Assembly (NCBI RefSeq): GCF_018613065.1
Contig: NZ_JAGGQW010000050.1
Coordinates: 62,001 to 126,000, forward strand
Reading direction: 5' to 3'
Origin: Bacillus sp. ISL-7
Lineage (GTDB): Bacteria; Bacillota; Bacilli; Bacillales_B; DSM-18226
Length of the DNA: 64,000 nt
This document shows positions 20,006 through 28,909 of the stretch, in pieces. How positions within the stretch are numbered: position 1 is the stretch's first letter; each line of letters opens with the position of its first letter. The notes below the pieces were generated by a model. That model saw only the letters and a program-made list of their open reading frames with translations. It made no database searches and was not told the DNA's origin. A program made the position numbers and the translations under genes.

Positions 20006-21484
20006 TTATAATTTCATTGTAATCGTCTTGGCCTCCGTGTAAAATTTAAAACTATGACGTCCGCCTTCCCGACCAATACCACTCGCCTTTGAACCACCAA
20101 ATGGCGTTCTTAAATCACGATAGTACCAGCAATTGATCCAGAATAAGCCTGAATCGATTTGAGAAGCGACACGATGTGCACGCCTTAAATCATTTGACCA
20201 AACGACTCCTGCCAAACCATAAATCGAATCGTTGGCAATTTGAATCGCTTCCTCTTCCGTTTTAAATGGAATGACGACTAATACCGGGCCAAAGATTTCT
20301 TCCTGTGCAACTCTCATTTTGTTATTTACATCATAGAGCACGGTTGGCTCGTAAAAGTTTCCTTGTGACAATCCTGCCACACGCTTACCGCCTGCAGCAA
20401 GTTTCGCACCTTCAGAAATTCCAATTTGCACATAGTTGTCAACCGTTTCTAAGTGACCTTTTGATATAAGTGCACCCATATCCGTAGTTTCATCCAATGG
20501 ATCGCCCACTTTGATGTTCTTAGCAGCAGTAACAAATTTTTCCAGGAGTTTATCATAAACCGATTCTTGCACCAATAGTCGAGAACCGGCTAAGCAGATT
20601 TCCCCTTGATTTCTAAAAATTGCTTCGATTGAGCCTGCGACTGCTTCATCTAAGTCGGCATCCTCAAATACGATATTGGCGGATTTACCACCTAATTCTA
20701 ATGATACCGGAATTAACTGGGATGCTGCATTTCTCATAACTGTTTTACCAGTGGTACTCTCCCCTACAAAAGAAATCCTGCGAACGTATGGATGAGTGGT
20801 CATTGCCGTTCCTACTGTTCCACCTGGACCTGTTAGTATATTCAACACGCCTGGCGGTAATCCTGCTTCGTTGGCAATTTCACCTAACATGACCGCACTG
20901 AGTGGTGTATAGGAAGCAGGCTTAACGATCACCGTATTACCAGCAGCTAACGAAGCTGAGACCTTCCAAGTCATTTGCATGAATGGTAAATTCCAAGGAA
21001 TGATCAAGCTTGTGACACCTGCTGGTGAATATTTGGTATAGCTCATATGCTTGGATTGTTCGTAATGCTCGTGATTAATGTATTTTGCCATTTCAGCAAA
21101 GAATCTTAAGTTTGATGCGGCACGCGGGATATCAAAATCTCTGCTTTCTCTAATGGGCTTACCCACATCTAATGTTTCAATTAGCGCTAACTCTTCGACA
21201 CGTTCCATGACAAGATCTGCCATTCTGCACAAGATCTTTGCTCTTTCTTCGACTGGCATTTTACTCCAAATACCACTATCATAGGTACGCTTTGCGACCT
21301 GAATCGCTCTTTCTACATCTTGCTCACTTGCACTAGCGACAGCAGCTAATTTTTGATTTGTGGCTGGATTAGTCGTGTCAAAGGTTTCTCCTAAAATAGC
21401 GCTTACATATTCTCCATTAATAAAAAGCTTGGCATCGTTAATTTGAAGTTGTTTTTCTAGGACTTTACTCACCGAGATCACCAT
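20006..21484 (-). CDS. 2-aminomuconic semialdehyde dehydrogenase-like aldehyde dehydrogenase
   Basis: About 492 residues of the ALDH superfamily. Visible are SLELGGKSANIVF (general base Glu), NQGEICLAGSRLL (catalytic Cys) and EEIFGPVLVVIPF. In this operon it should oxidise 2-aminomuconate 6-semialdehyde to 2-aminomuconate with NAD. The start overlaps the end of the RidA-type gene; ATG 21484 is used, while GTG 21472 and TTG 21490 are in-frame alternatives. Translational coupling is likely. Confidence 0.88.
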   Translation of the reverse strand: MVISVSKVLEKQLQINDAKLFINGEYVSAILGETFDTTNPATNQKLAAVASASEQDVERAIQVAKRTYDSGIWSKMPVEERAKILCRMADLVMERVEELALIETLDVGKPIRESRDFDIPRAASNLRFFAEMAKYINHEHYEQSKHMSYTKYSPAGVTSLIIPWNLPFMQMTWKVSASLAAGNTVIVKPASYTPLSAVMLGEIANEAGLPPGVLNILTGPGGTVGTAMTTHPYVRRISFVGESTTGKTVMRNAASQLIPVSLELGGKSANIVFEDADLDEAVAGSIEAIFRNQGEICLAGSRLLVQESVYDKLLEKFVTAAKNIKVGDPLDETTDMGALISKGHLETVDNYVQIGISEGAKLAAGGKRVAGLSQGNFYEPTVLYDVNNKMRVAQEEIFGPVLVVIPFKTEEEAIQIANDSIYGLAGVVWSNDLRRAHRVASQIDSGLFWINCWYYRDLRTPFGGSKASGIGREGGRHSFKFYTEAKTITMKL

Positions 21485-21941
21485 CCTCAACCTCTACAAT
21501 CATCTCAACTTCAACAGCGTTATTGTGTGGCAGCTGGGACATCCCTACTGCTGATCTTGCATGCCTTCCCTTTTCACCAAACACTTCTACCAACAAATCG
21601 GAGGATCCATTCATTACTTTAGGATGGTCTTTAAAATCGTGCGTGCTGTTGACCATACCAAGGATTTTAACAATCCTTTTCACTTTGCTAAGGTCACCCA
21701 GTTCATTTTTGACTACTGCTAATAGATTAAGCATACATTGTCTTGCTGCTTGATAGCCTACTTCTATCGATACATCTTCACCAAGTTTTCCACGGTATTC
21801 ATCTGTGCCTTGTCCTGATGTGAAAATAAGATTCCCTGTCCGAACACAACTTACATAATTACCAGATGCGGGCCGGAGTGCTGGAAGCTTTAATCCAAGT
21901 TCCTCTAATCTCTCCTCTGGGGTGATCACCTTGTCTATCAT
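21465..21941 (-). CDS. 2-aminomuconate deaminase-like RidA-family protein
   Basis: 158 residues of the YjgF/RidA family (NLIFTSGQGTDEYRGKLG; SAVGMSQLPHNNAVEVEM). In 3-hydroxyanthranilate pathways a RidA-type protein deaminates 2-aminomuconate to 4-oxalocrotonate. The position between the decarboxylase and dehydrogenase genes supports that role. Its last codons overlap the next gene. Confidence 0.85.
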   Translation of the reverse strand: MIDKVITPEERLEELGLKLPALRPASGNYVSCVRTGNLIFTSGQGTDEYRGKLGEDVSIEVGYQAARQCMLNLLAVVKNELGDLSKVKRIVKILGMVNSTHDFKDHPKVMNGSSDLLVEVFGEKGRHARSAVGMSQLPHNNAVEVEMIVEVEDGDLGE

Positions 21942-21960
21942 CTTCTCATCTCATTTCCTA

Positions 21961-22965
21961 TTAAATTAATAAATTAACCGGTATATTTAAAAATCTTAGT
22001 GCATTTTCACCTAACATCGCTCTTTTCTGTACTTCGCTTAGTGTTAAGGTGTCATCAATAATCTTCCCTGGTGGGGTTTCCCGTAGTAAGAATGGGTAAT
22101 CCGATCCCATGATGACTTGTTCAGCACCAAATTTTTCGACTAAGAATTTAATATTTACAGGGTTATTTACGATTGAATCATAGAAAAATTTCTTGGCATA
22201 AAAACTTGGAGGATGCGCCGTGAGCTGCAAATGCGGCCAAACATTCCAACCATGATCAAGTCTAGGGAGAATGTAAGGAAGTGACCCGCCTCCATGAGAA
22301 AAACAAATTTTAAGTTTTGGAAATTTCTCAATGACACCTCCTAGGATCAGACTTGCTGCAGCCAATGCTGTTTCACTTGGCATTCCAACCGTATACATTA
22401 AGTTATGGGAGGAAAAACGATCTCCACCCAGTGTTTCCCATGGATGAACAAATATTGGAACATTCCATTTCTCACACATCGCAAAGAAATCAATTAATGA
22501 TTCATCGTCTAAATTTTTGCCATTAATGTTTGTGCCAATCTCAATCCCTTTTAAGCCAAGTTGATGTATACAGCGGTCTAGTTCACGAATCGCTTCTTCG
22601 ACATTTTGCAGCGGAACCGTCCCTAAACCAATAAACTTGGTGGGATGCTGGGCTACTGTTTCAGCGATGAAATCATTTTGAAATCTAGCCATAACTACCG
22701 CTTCTTCTGTAGGCGCCCAATAGGAAAACGTTACAGGAATTGGCGATAAAACTTGTATATCTACATTTTCTACATCCATATCGTGAATCCTTTTTTCTGG
22801 ACTCCAAACTTGGTCGGTCACTTCTCGAAAAACCTTCCCAGCCACCATTATATTAGCACCGCAAGAGCAAGTAGGCTGGAGTAATGGCCACTTATCGTTT
22901 TGGTACTTTTTCGTAAAGTCTGGAAAATTTTCAGGAATGATATGTGTATGAAAATCTACTCGCAT
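21961..22965 (-). CDS. 2-amino-3-carboxymuconate 6-semialdehyde decarboxylase
   Basis: 334 residues of the amidohydrolase superfamily, ACMSD branch. Metal ligands are visible in VDFHTHIIPE near the N terminus, in the central FVHPWE and CFSHGGGSLPY, and the Asp in VIMGSDYPFL. It removes CO2 from the ring-opened product of 3-hydroxyanthranilate. ATG 22965 fits GAGTG seven bases upstream; ATG 22971 is also possible. The start overlaps the stop of the dioxygenase gene. Confidence 0.92.
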   Translation of the reverse strand: MRVDFHTHIIPENFPDFTKKYQNDKWPLLQPTCSCGANIMVAGKVFREVTDQVWSPEKRIHDMDVENVDIQVLSPIPVTFSYWAPTEEAVVMARFQNDFIAETVAQHPTKFIGLGTVPLQNVEEAIRELDRCIHQLGLKGIEIGTNINGKNLDDESLIDFFAMCEKWNVPIFVHPWETLGGDRFSSHNLMYTVGMPSETALAAASLILGGVIEKFPKLKICFSHGGGSLPYILPRLDHGWNVWPHLQLTAHPPSFYAKKFFYDSIVNNPVNIKFLVEKFGAEQVIMGSDYPFLLRETPPGKIIDDTLTLSEVQKRAMLGENALRFLNIPVNLLI

Positions 22966-23495
22966 TTCCATTCACTCGCTTCTTCGGCCATGATGTGTCC
23001 ACAGTTCTTACAAGTTCGCAATTCTAAATTACTGTTAAATCCATGAATTGCTTCTTTTACCTGCACTTCGATATTCGTTAATTGGACGGAAACTCGGTGC
23101 ATTTCATGATCACATTCATCACAGAACCAAACAAAATCCTCTAATTCCCCTTCAGCTCTGTCACGTTCAATAACGATTCCAATTGTATCAGCGACCCGAT
23201 GTGGGGAGTGGGGAACATTTGGAGGGAGATGAAATACTTCTCCTTCTCTCACCGTAATTACTTCTCTTTTACCTTCCCCATTAATAATTTCAACGTAGCA
23301 ATCACCTTTCAATTGATAAAATATCTCTTCAGATGGGTCCACATGAAAATCACGTCGTTTGTTTGGACCTCCGAGGACCATGAACATTAGTTCAGAATTC
23401 TTCCAAACTACTTTATTATTTACTGGCGGCTTAAGTAAATCCTTATTTTCTTCAATAAATCCCCAAAGGTTAATTGGTTTTAATGGGTTTGTCAT
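22956..23495 (-). CDS. 3-hydroxyanthranilate 3,4-dioxygenase
   Basis: 179 residues, the bacterial size. A cupin with RDFHVDPSEEIFYQLKG and LPPNVPHSPHR supplies the two His and one Glu iron ligands. The C terminus has CDECDHE and CKNCGH, the rubredoxin-like second metal site of bacterial enzymes. It opens the ring of 3-hydroxyanthranilate. Start ATG 23495 has GAGGAG; an in-frame extension upstream to 23537 lacks a site and would overlap the reductase gene. Confidence 0.94.
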   Translation of the reverse strand: MTNPLKPINLWGFIEENKDLLKPPVNNKVVWKNSELMFMVLGGPNKRRDFHVDPSEEIFYQLKGDCYVEIINGEGKREVITVREGEVFHLPPNVPHSPHRVADTIGIVIERDRAEGELEDFVWFCDECDHEMHRVSVQLTNIEVQVKEAIHGFNSNLELRTCKNCGHIMAEEASEWKCE

Positions 23496-23529
23496 AAAAT
23501 CTTCTCCTCTCAACTTTAAATACAAAAGC

Positions 23530-24096
23530 TTATCCATTTATTGTTGCAAATTTTTCCTCTGTTGATTTTAATGCCTCCTGCATGAAGACGACTTCTTTGG
23601 CTAACGCAGTAATTCTAGTAAGAACCTCAGAATCAATAATTTCATTATCTTTATTAAAATGATCATTATTGACATAGACATAACCTGGTGCCACAAAAGC
23701 CCGGAAAAATCCTGCGATTGGCTTCAATTGATTTTCAATCACAAGGAAATGCTGGTACGTTCCACCTGTTGCAACAAAACCAATTACTTTGTTGCGAATA
23801 TCCTGTGGATTAATTAAATCAAATAAATTTTTGAGTGGACCTGCTAATGATCCCTGGAAAATCGGAGTTCCGATAATATAGAAGTCAGCAGAATTAACAA
23901 TTTCGAGAACTTTTTTCGTGTCACCTGTATAGGCTGAAGGATTTCGTCCATCACAGAACTGCACATCATAATCTCTTAAATCCAACAATTCTACTTCAAC
24001 GTTTTGATTATGTTTCTTGACTTCCTCTAATACCTTTTGAACAACAATACTTGTCTTTGCTCCAATAATTGTGCCTGAAATTCCTAATAACTTCAT
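23530..24096 (-). CDS. NAD(P)H-dependent flavin reductase of the anthranilate hydroxylase
   Basis: 188 residues of the NADPH-dependent FMN reductase (flavodoxin-like) family: LLGISGTIIGAKTS at the phosphate-binding loop, IIGTPIFQGSLAGPLKNLFD, and GFVATGGTYQH. It would supply reduced flavin to the adjacent HpaB-type oxygenase. In Geobacillus thermodenitrificans NG80-2, as I recall, an equivalent three-gene set (oxygenase, FAD reductase, FAD-forming enzyme) was shown to hydroxylate anthranilate. Cofactor preference cannot be read from sequence. Confidence 0.85.
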   Translation of the reverse strand: MKLLGISGTIIGAKTSIVVQKVLEEVKKHNQNVEVELLDLRDYDVQFCDGRNPSAYTGDTKKVLEIVNSADFYIIGTPIFQGSLAGPLKNLFDLINPQDIRNKVIGFVATGGTYQHFLVIENQLKPIAGFFRAFVAPGYVYVNNDHFNKDNEIIDSEVLTRITALAKEVVFMQEALKSTEEKFATING

Positions 24097-24157
24097 AGAG
24101 TGAACCCCCTTCTAATGCTGAGTAGTTATCACATAAACTCATTTACTTTATTCCAGT

Positions 24158-24682
24158 TTACATTCCAAGTAATGAATAGGACTGCTGGAAATCTCCCTCT
24201 GCAATTAACTGACGGATTCTTGTCGATGAAATAAGTTTTCCGCCCTTACAATAAACTGGAGAAGTGATATTAATATGAAAATACTTTTCTAAAAGATTTA
24301 CATCCCCAGCTCTGTTTTTTCCAAAATGAAAATCAGAACCAACTGAAATCTCTACCGGGTTAAGCTTAGATAATTCACAAATAAAATCTTCAGGGGGACG
24401 GGTGGCATACCATTCATCAAAGCTGGCAACGATGATATAATCCACACCTAACTTCGCTATCCTGCTGACCTTTTCCTGAATTGGTGACAAAATTTGAACT
24501 CCCTTAAAAAAATTTCGAGGAGGCGGGTCGAAAGTATATACAACGCTAGGAACCTGATAAACTCGACTCTTTTCCACAGCTTGCTTAATCACGGCTTGAT
24601 GTCCTTTATGGACTCCATCAAAAGCACCAATGGCAATCACCGAACCAGATAATGTCAAAACTCCATCTTTTAGCGTTTGCAT
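24158..24682 (-). CDS. Stand-alone FAD synthetase (FMN adenylyltransferase) module
   Basis: 174 residues. It matches only the N-terminal adenylyltransferase half of RibF/RibC enzymes: IAIGAFDGVHKGHQAV (nucleotide-binding HxGH), FDPPPRNFF, VGSDFHFGKNRAGD and ISSTRIRQLIAEGD. The C-terminal riboflavin kinase half (a further 130 or so residues in the usual 310-residue protein) is absent, and the frame stops cleanly at SLLGM. It lies between the oxygenase and reductase genes, so it probably makes FAD locally for the hydroxylase rather than for general metabolism. Confidence 0.88.
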   Translation of the reverse strand: MQTLKDGVLTLSGSVIAIGAFDGVHKGHQAVIKQAVEKSRVYQVPSVVYTFDPPPRNFFKGVQILSPIQEKVSRIAKLGVDYIIVASFDEWYATRPPEDFICELSKLNPVEISVGSDFHFGKNRAGDVNLLEKYFHINITSPVYCKGGKLISSTRIRQLIAEGDFQQSYSLLGM

Positions 24683-24714
24683 CGTTCACACCTCCTCTTA
24701 CTTTTGATTTACTT

Positions 24715-26193
24715 TTATAAGCTTGTAACCTCATTTTTTCGATTAAATATTTTCATTGCTTCATCAGCCAGCTCAAAGGAATTCTGCTTTTTGTGGTTGT
24801 TATAGAAAATCGCTCTTTTACGAATTGGATCGCCAGTATAATAGCGTTCGTATTGAAGAACTCTTTGTCCAAATGCCTCGCCACATAAATCCCATGCTAG
24901 CTTAAAGAGATGAACGCGTTCTTCTGCTGAAACTCCCTCTCTTCCAAGATAATACTTCTCTAGATCCTCTCTTAATTCCGGATTCTCGAAATCGGCATCT
25001 GTTGGAGACATTAGTAGGCCACCTGCACCAATGATTTGGATCACTTCAATCGCACGTGGGTACATTTTTGGAAGCAATCCTCGAATTGTTTCTAATGGTG
25101 CATAGGCTGGCATCGCTTCCCCAGTAGCAGTTACTTCATGTTCATACTCTGAAATTCTTAGTAATGCCCTAATAGATTCAACCGATTGGACTAATTCTCC
25201 TAAATCATTTTGTACATTTAGGTAGGTATCAACACCGATGGAGTCGGCGATTTTACAAGCCACTTCGGTTGCAAATTGTAGTTTGATTAACCCTCTTACA
25301 CCAGACTGATGGGCTGGCTGCTGAGCGATTCCTGTTTTCGGATAAAGTAAATTTGCTGCTTCAACATTGTTATACAGGAATACACGATCCCAAGGTACTA
25401 AAACATCATTAAAGACTAAGACCGCATCCATTTCTTCGAATCTTGATGCTAATGGGTGGTCATAAACAGAACGCGTCCCATCCTGCATTGCTTCACGGCA
25501 GATAATGCGAAGACCTGGAGTATCAAGTGGTAGTGCGAACGCAAGTGCATAGCGCTCATCACCAGGCTTAAATCCAGGAAAAGAATAAACAATTACTTCG
25601 TCAGTAATCGGTGCAAGGGTAGCTAACATTTTCGCTCCTCTTACAATTAAGCCATCAGGTGTTTCTTTAACAGCACCTAAATGGGTGAACATATCCTGTT
25701 GTTCGTGTGACGATTTACTGCGGTCATTTTGCGGATTAATAATTGCATGAGTTAAAAATAAATCATTATCGCGGATATGCTTATAATACGATCGAATGTT
25801 TTTTCCCCATTCTGGATTGTATTTGTCCAAGAACTCTGAATTACTCGCCATGGATGTAACGACCACATTTAAGAAATCAGGAGTCCTTCCCATTAAACCA
25901 AACGTCGCTTTGGAAAACTCTTCAAACGTTCTTCTCCGTGCTTCTAAATCTTGATAGCTTTTTGGGACCAAGAATGCATTCGAGATTCTTTCTCCCGTTT
26001 CTTCACAAAAATGAGTTATGTCCTCTTGATACTTGGAGTCATGCTGCATATCATATAGTTTTGCAATTTGAAGAATTGGCTGATGAAAAACAGGCTCTTC
26101 AAAGATATTTTTCACTTTTTTTCCTGATAACCAAACTTCTGGATTTCGGGATTTTAACGCCTCGATATACTGTGCTCCTGTACGAATTCCCAT
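24715..26193 (-). CDS. HpaB-type FADH2-dependent monooxygenase, probable anthranilate 3-hydroxylase
   Basis: 492 residues of the 4-hydroxyphenylacetate 3-monooxygenase family (acyl-CoA dehydrogenase fold). Recognised parts: [15 protein letters not shown] at the start, [41 protein letters not shown] and a C-terminal [16 protein letters not shown]. It is the first gene of the operon and is followed by a flavin reductase and a FAD synthetase. With kynU and 3-hydroxyanthranilate dioxygenase in the same unit, the missing step is anthranilate 3-hydroxylation. This function is inferred from context and from recalled Geobacillus work. Confidence 0.85.
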   Translation of the reverse strand: MGIRTGAQYIEALKSRNPEVWLSGKKVKNIFEEPVFHQPILQIAKLYDMQHDSKYQEDITHFCEETGERISNAFLVPKSYQDLEARRRTFEEFSKATFGLMGRTPDFLNVVVTSMASNSEFLDKYNPEWGKNIRSYYKHIRDNDLFLTHAIINPQNDRSKSSHEQQDMFTHLGAVKETPDGLIVRGAKMLATLAPITDEVIVYSFPGFKPGDERYALAFALPLDTPGLRIICREAMQDGTRSVYDHPLASRFEEMDAVLVFNDVLVPWDRVFLYNNVEAANLLYPKTGIAQQPAHQSGVRGLIKLQFATEVACKIADSIGVDTYLNVQNDLGELVQSVESIRALLRISEYEHEVTATGEAMPAYAPLETIRGLLPKMYPRAIEVIQIIGAGGLLMSPTDADFENPELREDLEKYYLGREGVSAEERVHLFKLAWDLCGEAFGQRVLQYERYYTGDPIRKRAIFYNNHKKQNSFELADEAMKIFNRKNEVTSL

Positions 26194-26417
26194 AAAACAT
26201 CCTCCTTTTATTTCATATTTTCATTATAAAATTGATTTTGTTGAGTCATTGTAGTCTGATTAACATTTTTTCTAAAAAAATAAAATTTTCATTTTATTGA
26301 AACAAATAAAGCAACACACATCATTCTAAATACAAATGATATGAGCTGCTTCTTTTTATATATGCTAGACTTCATCCACCCAATATTGATTTTCTATCTT
26401 TAATCTTTTACACTGTT

Positions 26418-26431
26418 GTTAAGTGGTTAAC
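26418..26431. promoter_or_regulatory. GTTAA-N4-TTAAC inverted repeat, candidate Crp/Fnr-type operator
   Basis: A perfect 5-4-5 inverted repeat, the geometry used by Crp/Fnr-type dimers, in the 379-bp gap between the kyn operon and two divergent Crp-like genes. A weaker copy (GTTAA CAAT TTAGT) overlaps the cre box at 26467-26480. Confidence 0.5.
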
Positions 26432-26459
26432 GCATATAAACTTTTTCCTTGCATCTAGA

Positions 26460-26473
26460 TGTAAGCGTTAACA
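26460..26473. promoter_or_regulatory. CcpA cre box in the kyn operon/regulator gap
   Basis: TGTAAGCGTTAACA fits the consensus TGWNANCGNTNWCA at every fixed position. It lies about 110 bp before the regulator start and 270 bp before the operon start. Carbon catabolite control of the operon or its regulators is inferred. Confidence 0.65.
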
Positions 26474-26572
26474 ATTTAGTGTCACTATTTTATAGCATTT
26501 GATTAATTACATATTTCCTAGATTTACAGTTTTATTGTCTTTTTACATACATTTCACTTAGGAGTTGATTAG

Positions 26573-27208
26573 TTGGCAATCTTGTTTGACAGTGATATTA
26601 ATTGGGAATCATGCTTGCAGTTTGGTACTAGACAATTCTTCAAAGAGAAATCAGCTATTTACCAGCAAGGGACGCTCGGGGATGGATTTTATTATATCCA
26701 AAAGGGATTAATTAAAGTAACGACTACCACTTCGATTGGAAAAGAGCGTTTGTTAAACATCACTATTCCAGGGCAGCTATTAGGAGTTCAAGCGATGGAC
26801 CGACAGCCACATTTTACTACCGCAACGGCAGTAAATGACTCTATTCTCTATTTTTTCTCATGTGAACATTTTCAAAAATTAATTAAAGCTCAACCTTCTA
26901 TCCTTAACATTTTTATCAAAACCGTTATTCATAAAATGCACATATTAGCTGATAAAATTTATTTGGACTCTCTCACACCAGAACAGCAACTGTCGGTGAT
27001 ACTACTAAATATTTGTTACGAATTTAAGAATTACGAAGTTCCTCTCACACAACAAGACCTTACAAAATGCACAGGCTTAACGAGAATCACCTTATATAAG
27101 ATTATAAAACAATGGAAAGCTAAAGAAATTATTGAGAGTCGTGGTAAGAAGTTTTTAATAAAGAAACCTGATGAATTAAAAAAGCTTCTTGGTAAGGTGA
27201 TAATATGA
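26573..27208 (+). CDS. Crp/Fnr-family regulator, first of a tandem pair
   Basis: 211 residues. The cNMP-binding-like beta barrel covers about 15-115 (IYQQGTLGDGFYYIQKGLIKV), the dimer helix about 115-150, and the winged helix 150-205 (LTQQDLTKCTGLTRITLYKIIKQW). No N-terminal four-cysteine Fnr cluster is present. TTG start at 26573 with TAGGAG. It is divergent from the kyn operon and overlaps the next gene by 4 nt. A role as operon regulator, perhaps sensing a pathway compound, is inferred. Confidence 0.82.
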   Translation: MAILFDSDINWESCLQFGTRQFFKEKSAIYQQGTLGDGFYYIQKGLIKVTTTTSIGKERLLNITIPGQLLGVQAMDRQPHFTTATAVNDSILYFFSCEHFQKLIKAQPSILNIFIKTVIHKMHILADKIYLDSLTPEQQLSVILLNICYEFKNYEVPLTQQDLTKCTGLTRITLYKIIKQWKAKEIIESRGKKFLIKKPDELKKLLGKVII

Positions 27209-27861
27209 AAAATCTTCGATATTCGTGGAGCCCATTTTTAAAATATGGAAAAAAACTAGAGATTGAGGAAAATTCAGTTGTTTACCATCAGGGAAGTGAA
27301 GGCAAGGGTTTTTTCTACTTATCTAAGGGTGGGATAAAGATAACCCTTCTCTCACAAGAAGGTGTGGAACGGACGGTGAATTATGTACCAGAAGGAATGC
27401 TATTTGGGGAGCACGGTGTGAAAAATGAACCCTATTTAACCTCAGCCACCTCGAGTAGTTCATCTGAGATCTATTTTTTTTCTGATGAGACTTTATTCAT
27501 GATTTGCGAGGAACATCCTGAGGCAGCGTGTATTTTCACCAACTCACTAATCTATAAATTTAGGATTCTTGCAGAAATTATTTCCTTTCTTAATTCGCCT
27601 GTTGAGCAGCAAATGGCCCACTTCCTATTAAAGTTAGTAAGCGAAAATGGTAATTTTTCAATCGACCAAACATCATTTGCCCGTTACATAGGTACCTCTA
27701 GAATAACGGTTAATAAAATACTGAATAAATGGAAAAGCCAACAATGGATCCAAATATCAACCCGTACAATTGACATCCTAGATATTAATCAATTAAAAGC
27801 TATCCGAGACTCTGGTGCAATCCACATTTCGAACTTGGATGTATTAATGTTATCTCTATAG
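27205..27861 (+). CDS. Crp/Fnr-family regulator, second of a tandem pair
   Basis: 218 residues, homologous to the preceding protein across its length: SVVYHQGSEGKGFFYLSKGGIKI in the barrel and IDQTSFARYIGTSRITVNKILNKWK in the HTH. ATGA overlap with the upstream gene implies translational coupling and near equal amounts of both proteins. The recognition helices differ, so a heterodimer or two separate regulators are both possible. A terminator follows. Confidence 0.82.
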   Translation: MKNLRYSWSPFLKYGKKLEIEENSVVYHQGSEGKGFFYLSKGGIKITLLSQEGVERTVNYVPEGMLFGEHGVKNEPYLTSATSSSSSEIYFFSDETLFMICEEHPEAACIFTNSLIYKFRILAEIISFLNSPVEQQMAHFLLKLVSENGNFSIDQTSFARYIGTSRITVNKILNKWKSQQWIQISTRTIDILDINQLKAIRDSGAIHISNLDVLMLSL

Positions 27862-27866
27862 ATAAA

Positions 27867-27898
27867 AGAAGCAGGCACCATAAAGGTTTCCTGCTTCT
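27867..27898. terminator. Terminator between the Crp pair and the AEC permease gene
   Basis: AGAAGCAGG pairs with CCTGCTTCT around a 14-nt loop, between two convergent genes; the T-run is weak. Confidence 0.6.
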
Positions 27899-27919
27899 GT
27901 TCCACTAGTCTTCGAACGA

Positions 27920-28843
27920 TTAAAATAATATTGTCGACAAATATACAACCGTAGTCACAGTAATCATGCTTAGTAATGTAGACAATAAGACCACTTGTGC
28001 TGCATATTCTGGGTGATTTCCGTATTCTAAAGCGAAAAGAGCACTGTTTCTTGAAGTTGGGAACGAGCTTGCAATAAATAAAGCCTGTGCCGTCGTTCCA
28101 TCCAATTTTAAAAGTAATATAATGATCATCGCGATGGAGGGAGAAAGTATTAAACGGCCAAAGAGACTTAGAATAAGTGAGATGGAGAATCGATTTATTT
28201 TTAAAAAAGCACTTTGTGCACCGAGCGTAACCAGTGCCACAGCCACAAAGGCATTTGAAATATTTTCAATCGGAGTCCACAAGTATTTTGGGATTTTGAT
28301 AGAAAGTGAATTAAAAACCAAACCTAACAAAAAGGCATAAACAACTGGATTTTTCATAAATACTTTCATTGCTTGTAAACCTTTGTAATTTACTCTTATT
28401 GAATTAAACAACCCATATGTATTGGTAAGAAGATTTTGATAAATCATTACCACCACTTGGATGGATAAACCAAGTGGATTATGCTGAAATACAAGTTGAC
28501 TTACAGGTAACCCAAAATTTCCAGAATTGTTTAGTATCACACTGTTTTTGAAGGTCGAAGATAGTCTATTATCAAATTTGGCTAATCGAGATATGATGGT
28601 ACTGAAGAAAATAAGACAAAGACTTTGGATTACTAAGAAAGTAAGAATATTTAAGACTGTTTCTCCCTCCATTTTAGTCTGATAAATGTTGACAAAACTT
28701 ACAGCAGGCATGAGCAAATAGTTATTTAATTTTGATAATGTATTCATATCAAATGTAATTTTTCTATGTAAAAACGCACCAATTCCAATAAGACAAAAAA
28801 CAGGTAAAATGACATTTAATATGATAAGAAGTAAAACACTCAA
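27920..28843 (-). CDS. AEC-family (auxin efflux carrier-like) permease
   Basis: 307 residues with ten predicted helices in two halves; LNVILPVFCLIGIGAFLHRK at the N terminus and NNSGNFGLPVS in the middle are family hallmarks. Bacterial members carry malate, malonate or other small carboxylates. TTG start at 28843 behind GGAGGG. It lies downstream of the citrate transporter genes on the same strand, so a carboxylate substrate fits, but this is context only. Confidence 0.82.
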   Translation of the reverse strand: MSVLLLIILNVILPVFCLIGIGAFLHRKITFDMNTLSKLNNYLLMPAVSFVNIYQTKMEGETVLNILTFLVIQSLCLIFFSTIISRLAKFDNRLSSTFKNSVILNNSGNFGLPVSQLVFQHNPLGLSIQVVVMIYQNLLTNTYGLFNSIRVNYKGLQAMKVFMKNPVVYAFLLGLVFNSLSIKIPKYLWTPIENISNAFVAVALVTLGAQSAFLKINRFSISLILSLFGRLILSPSIAMIIILLLKLDGTTAQALFIASSFPTSRNSALFALEYGNHPEYAAQVVLLSTLLSMITVTTVVYLSTILF

Positions 28844-28909
28844 AAATTTCCCTCCAATTAAAACCTAATGCAGCGGGACTGCTAGACTGCAGCATATTGA
28901 TACATAAGA

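Noticed and set aside
26573..27861. Oxygen-sensing Fnr proteins
   Set aside because: Neither protein has the cysteine cluster needed for a 4Fe-4S centre, so only the general Crp/Fnr family is claimed.
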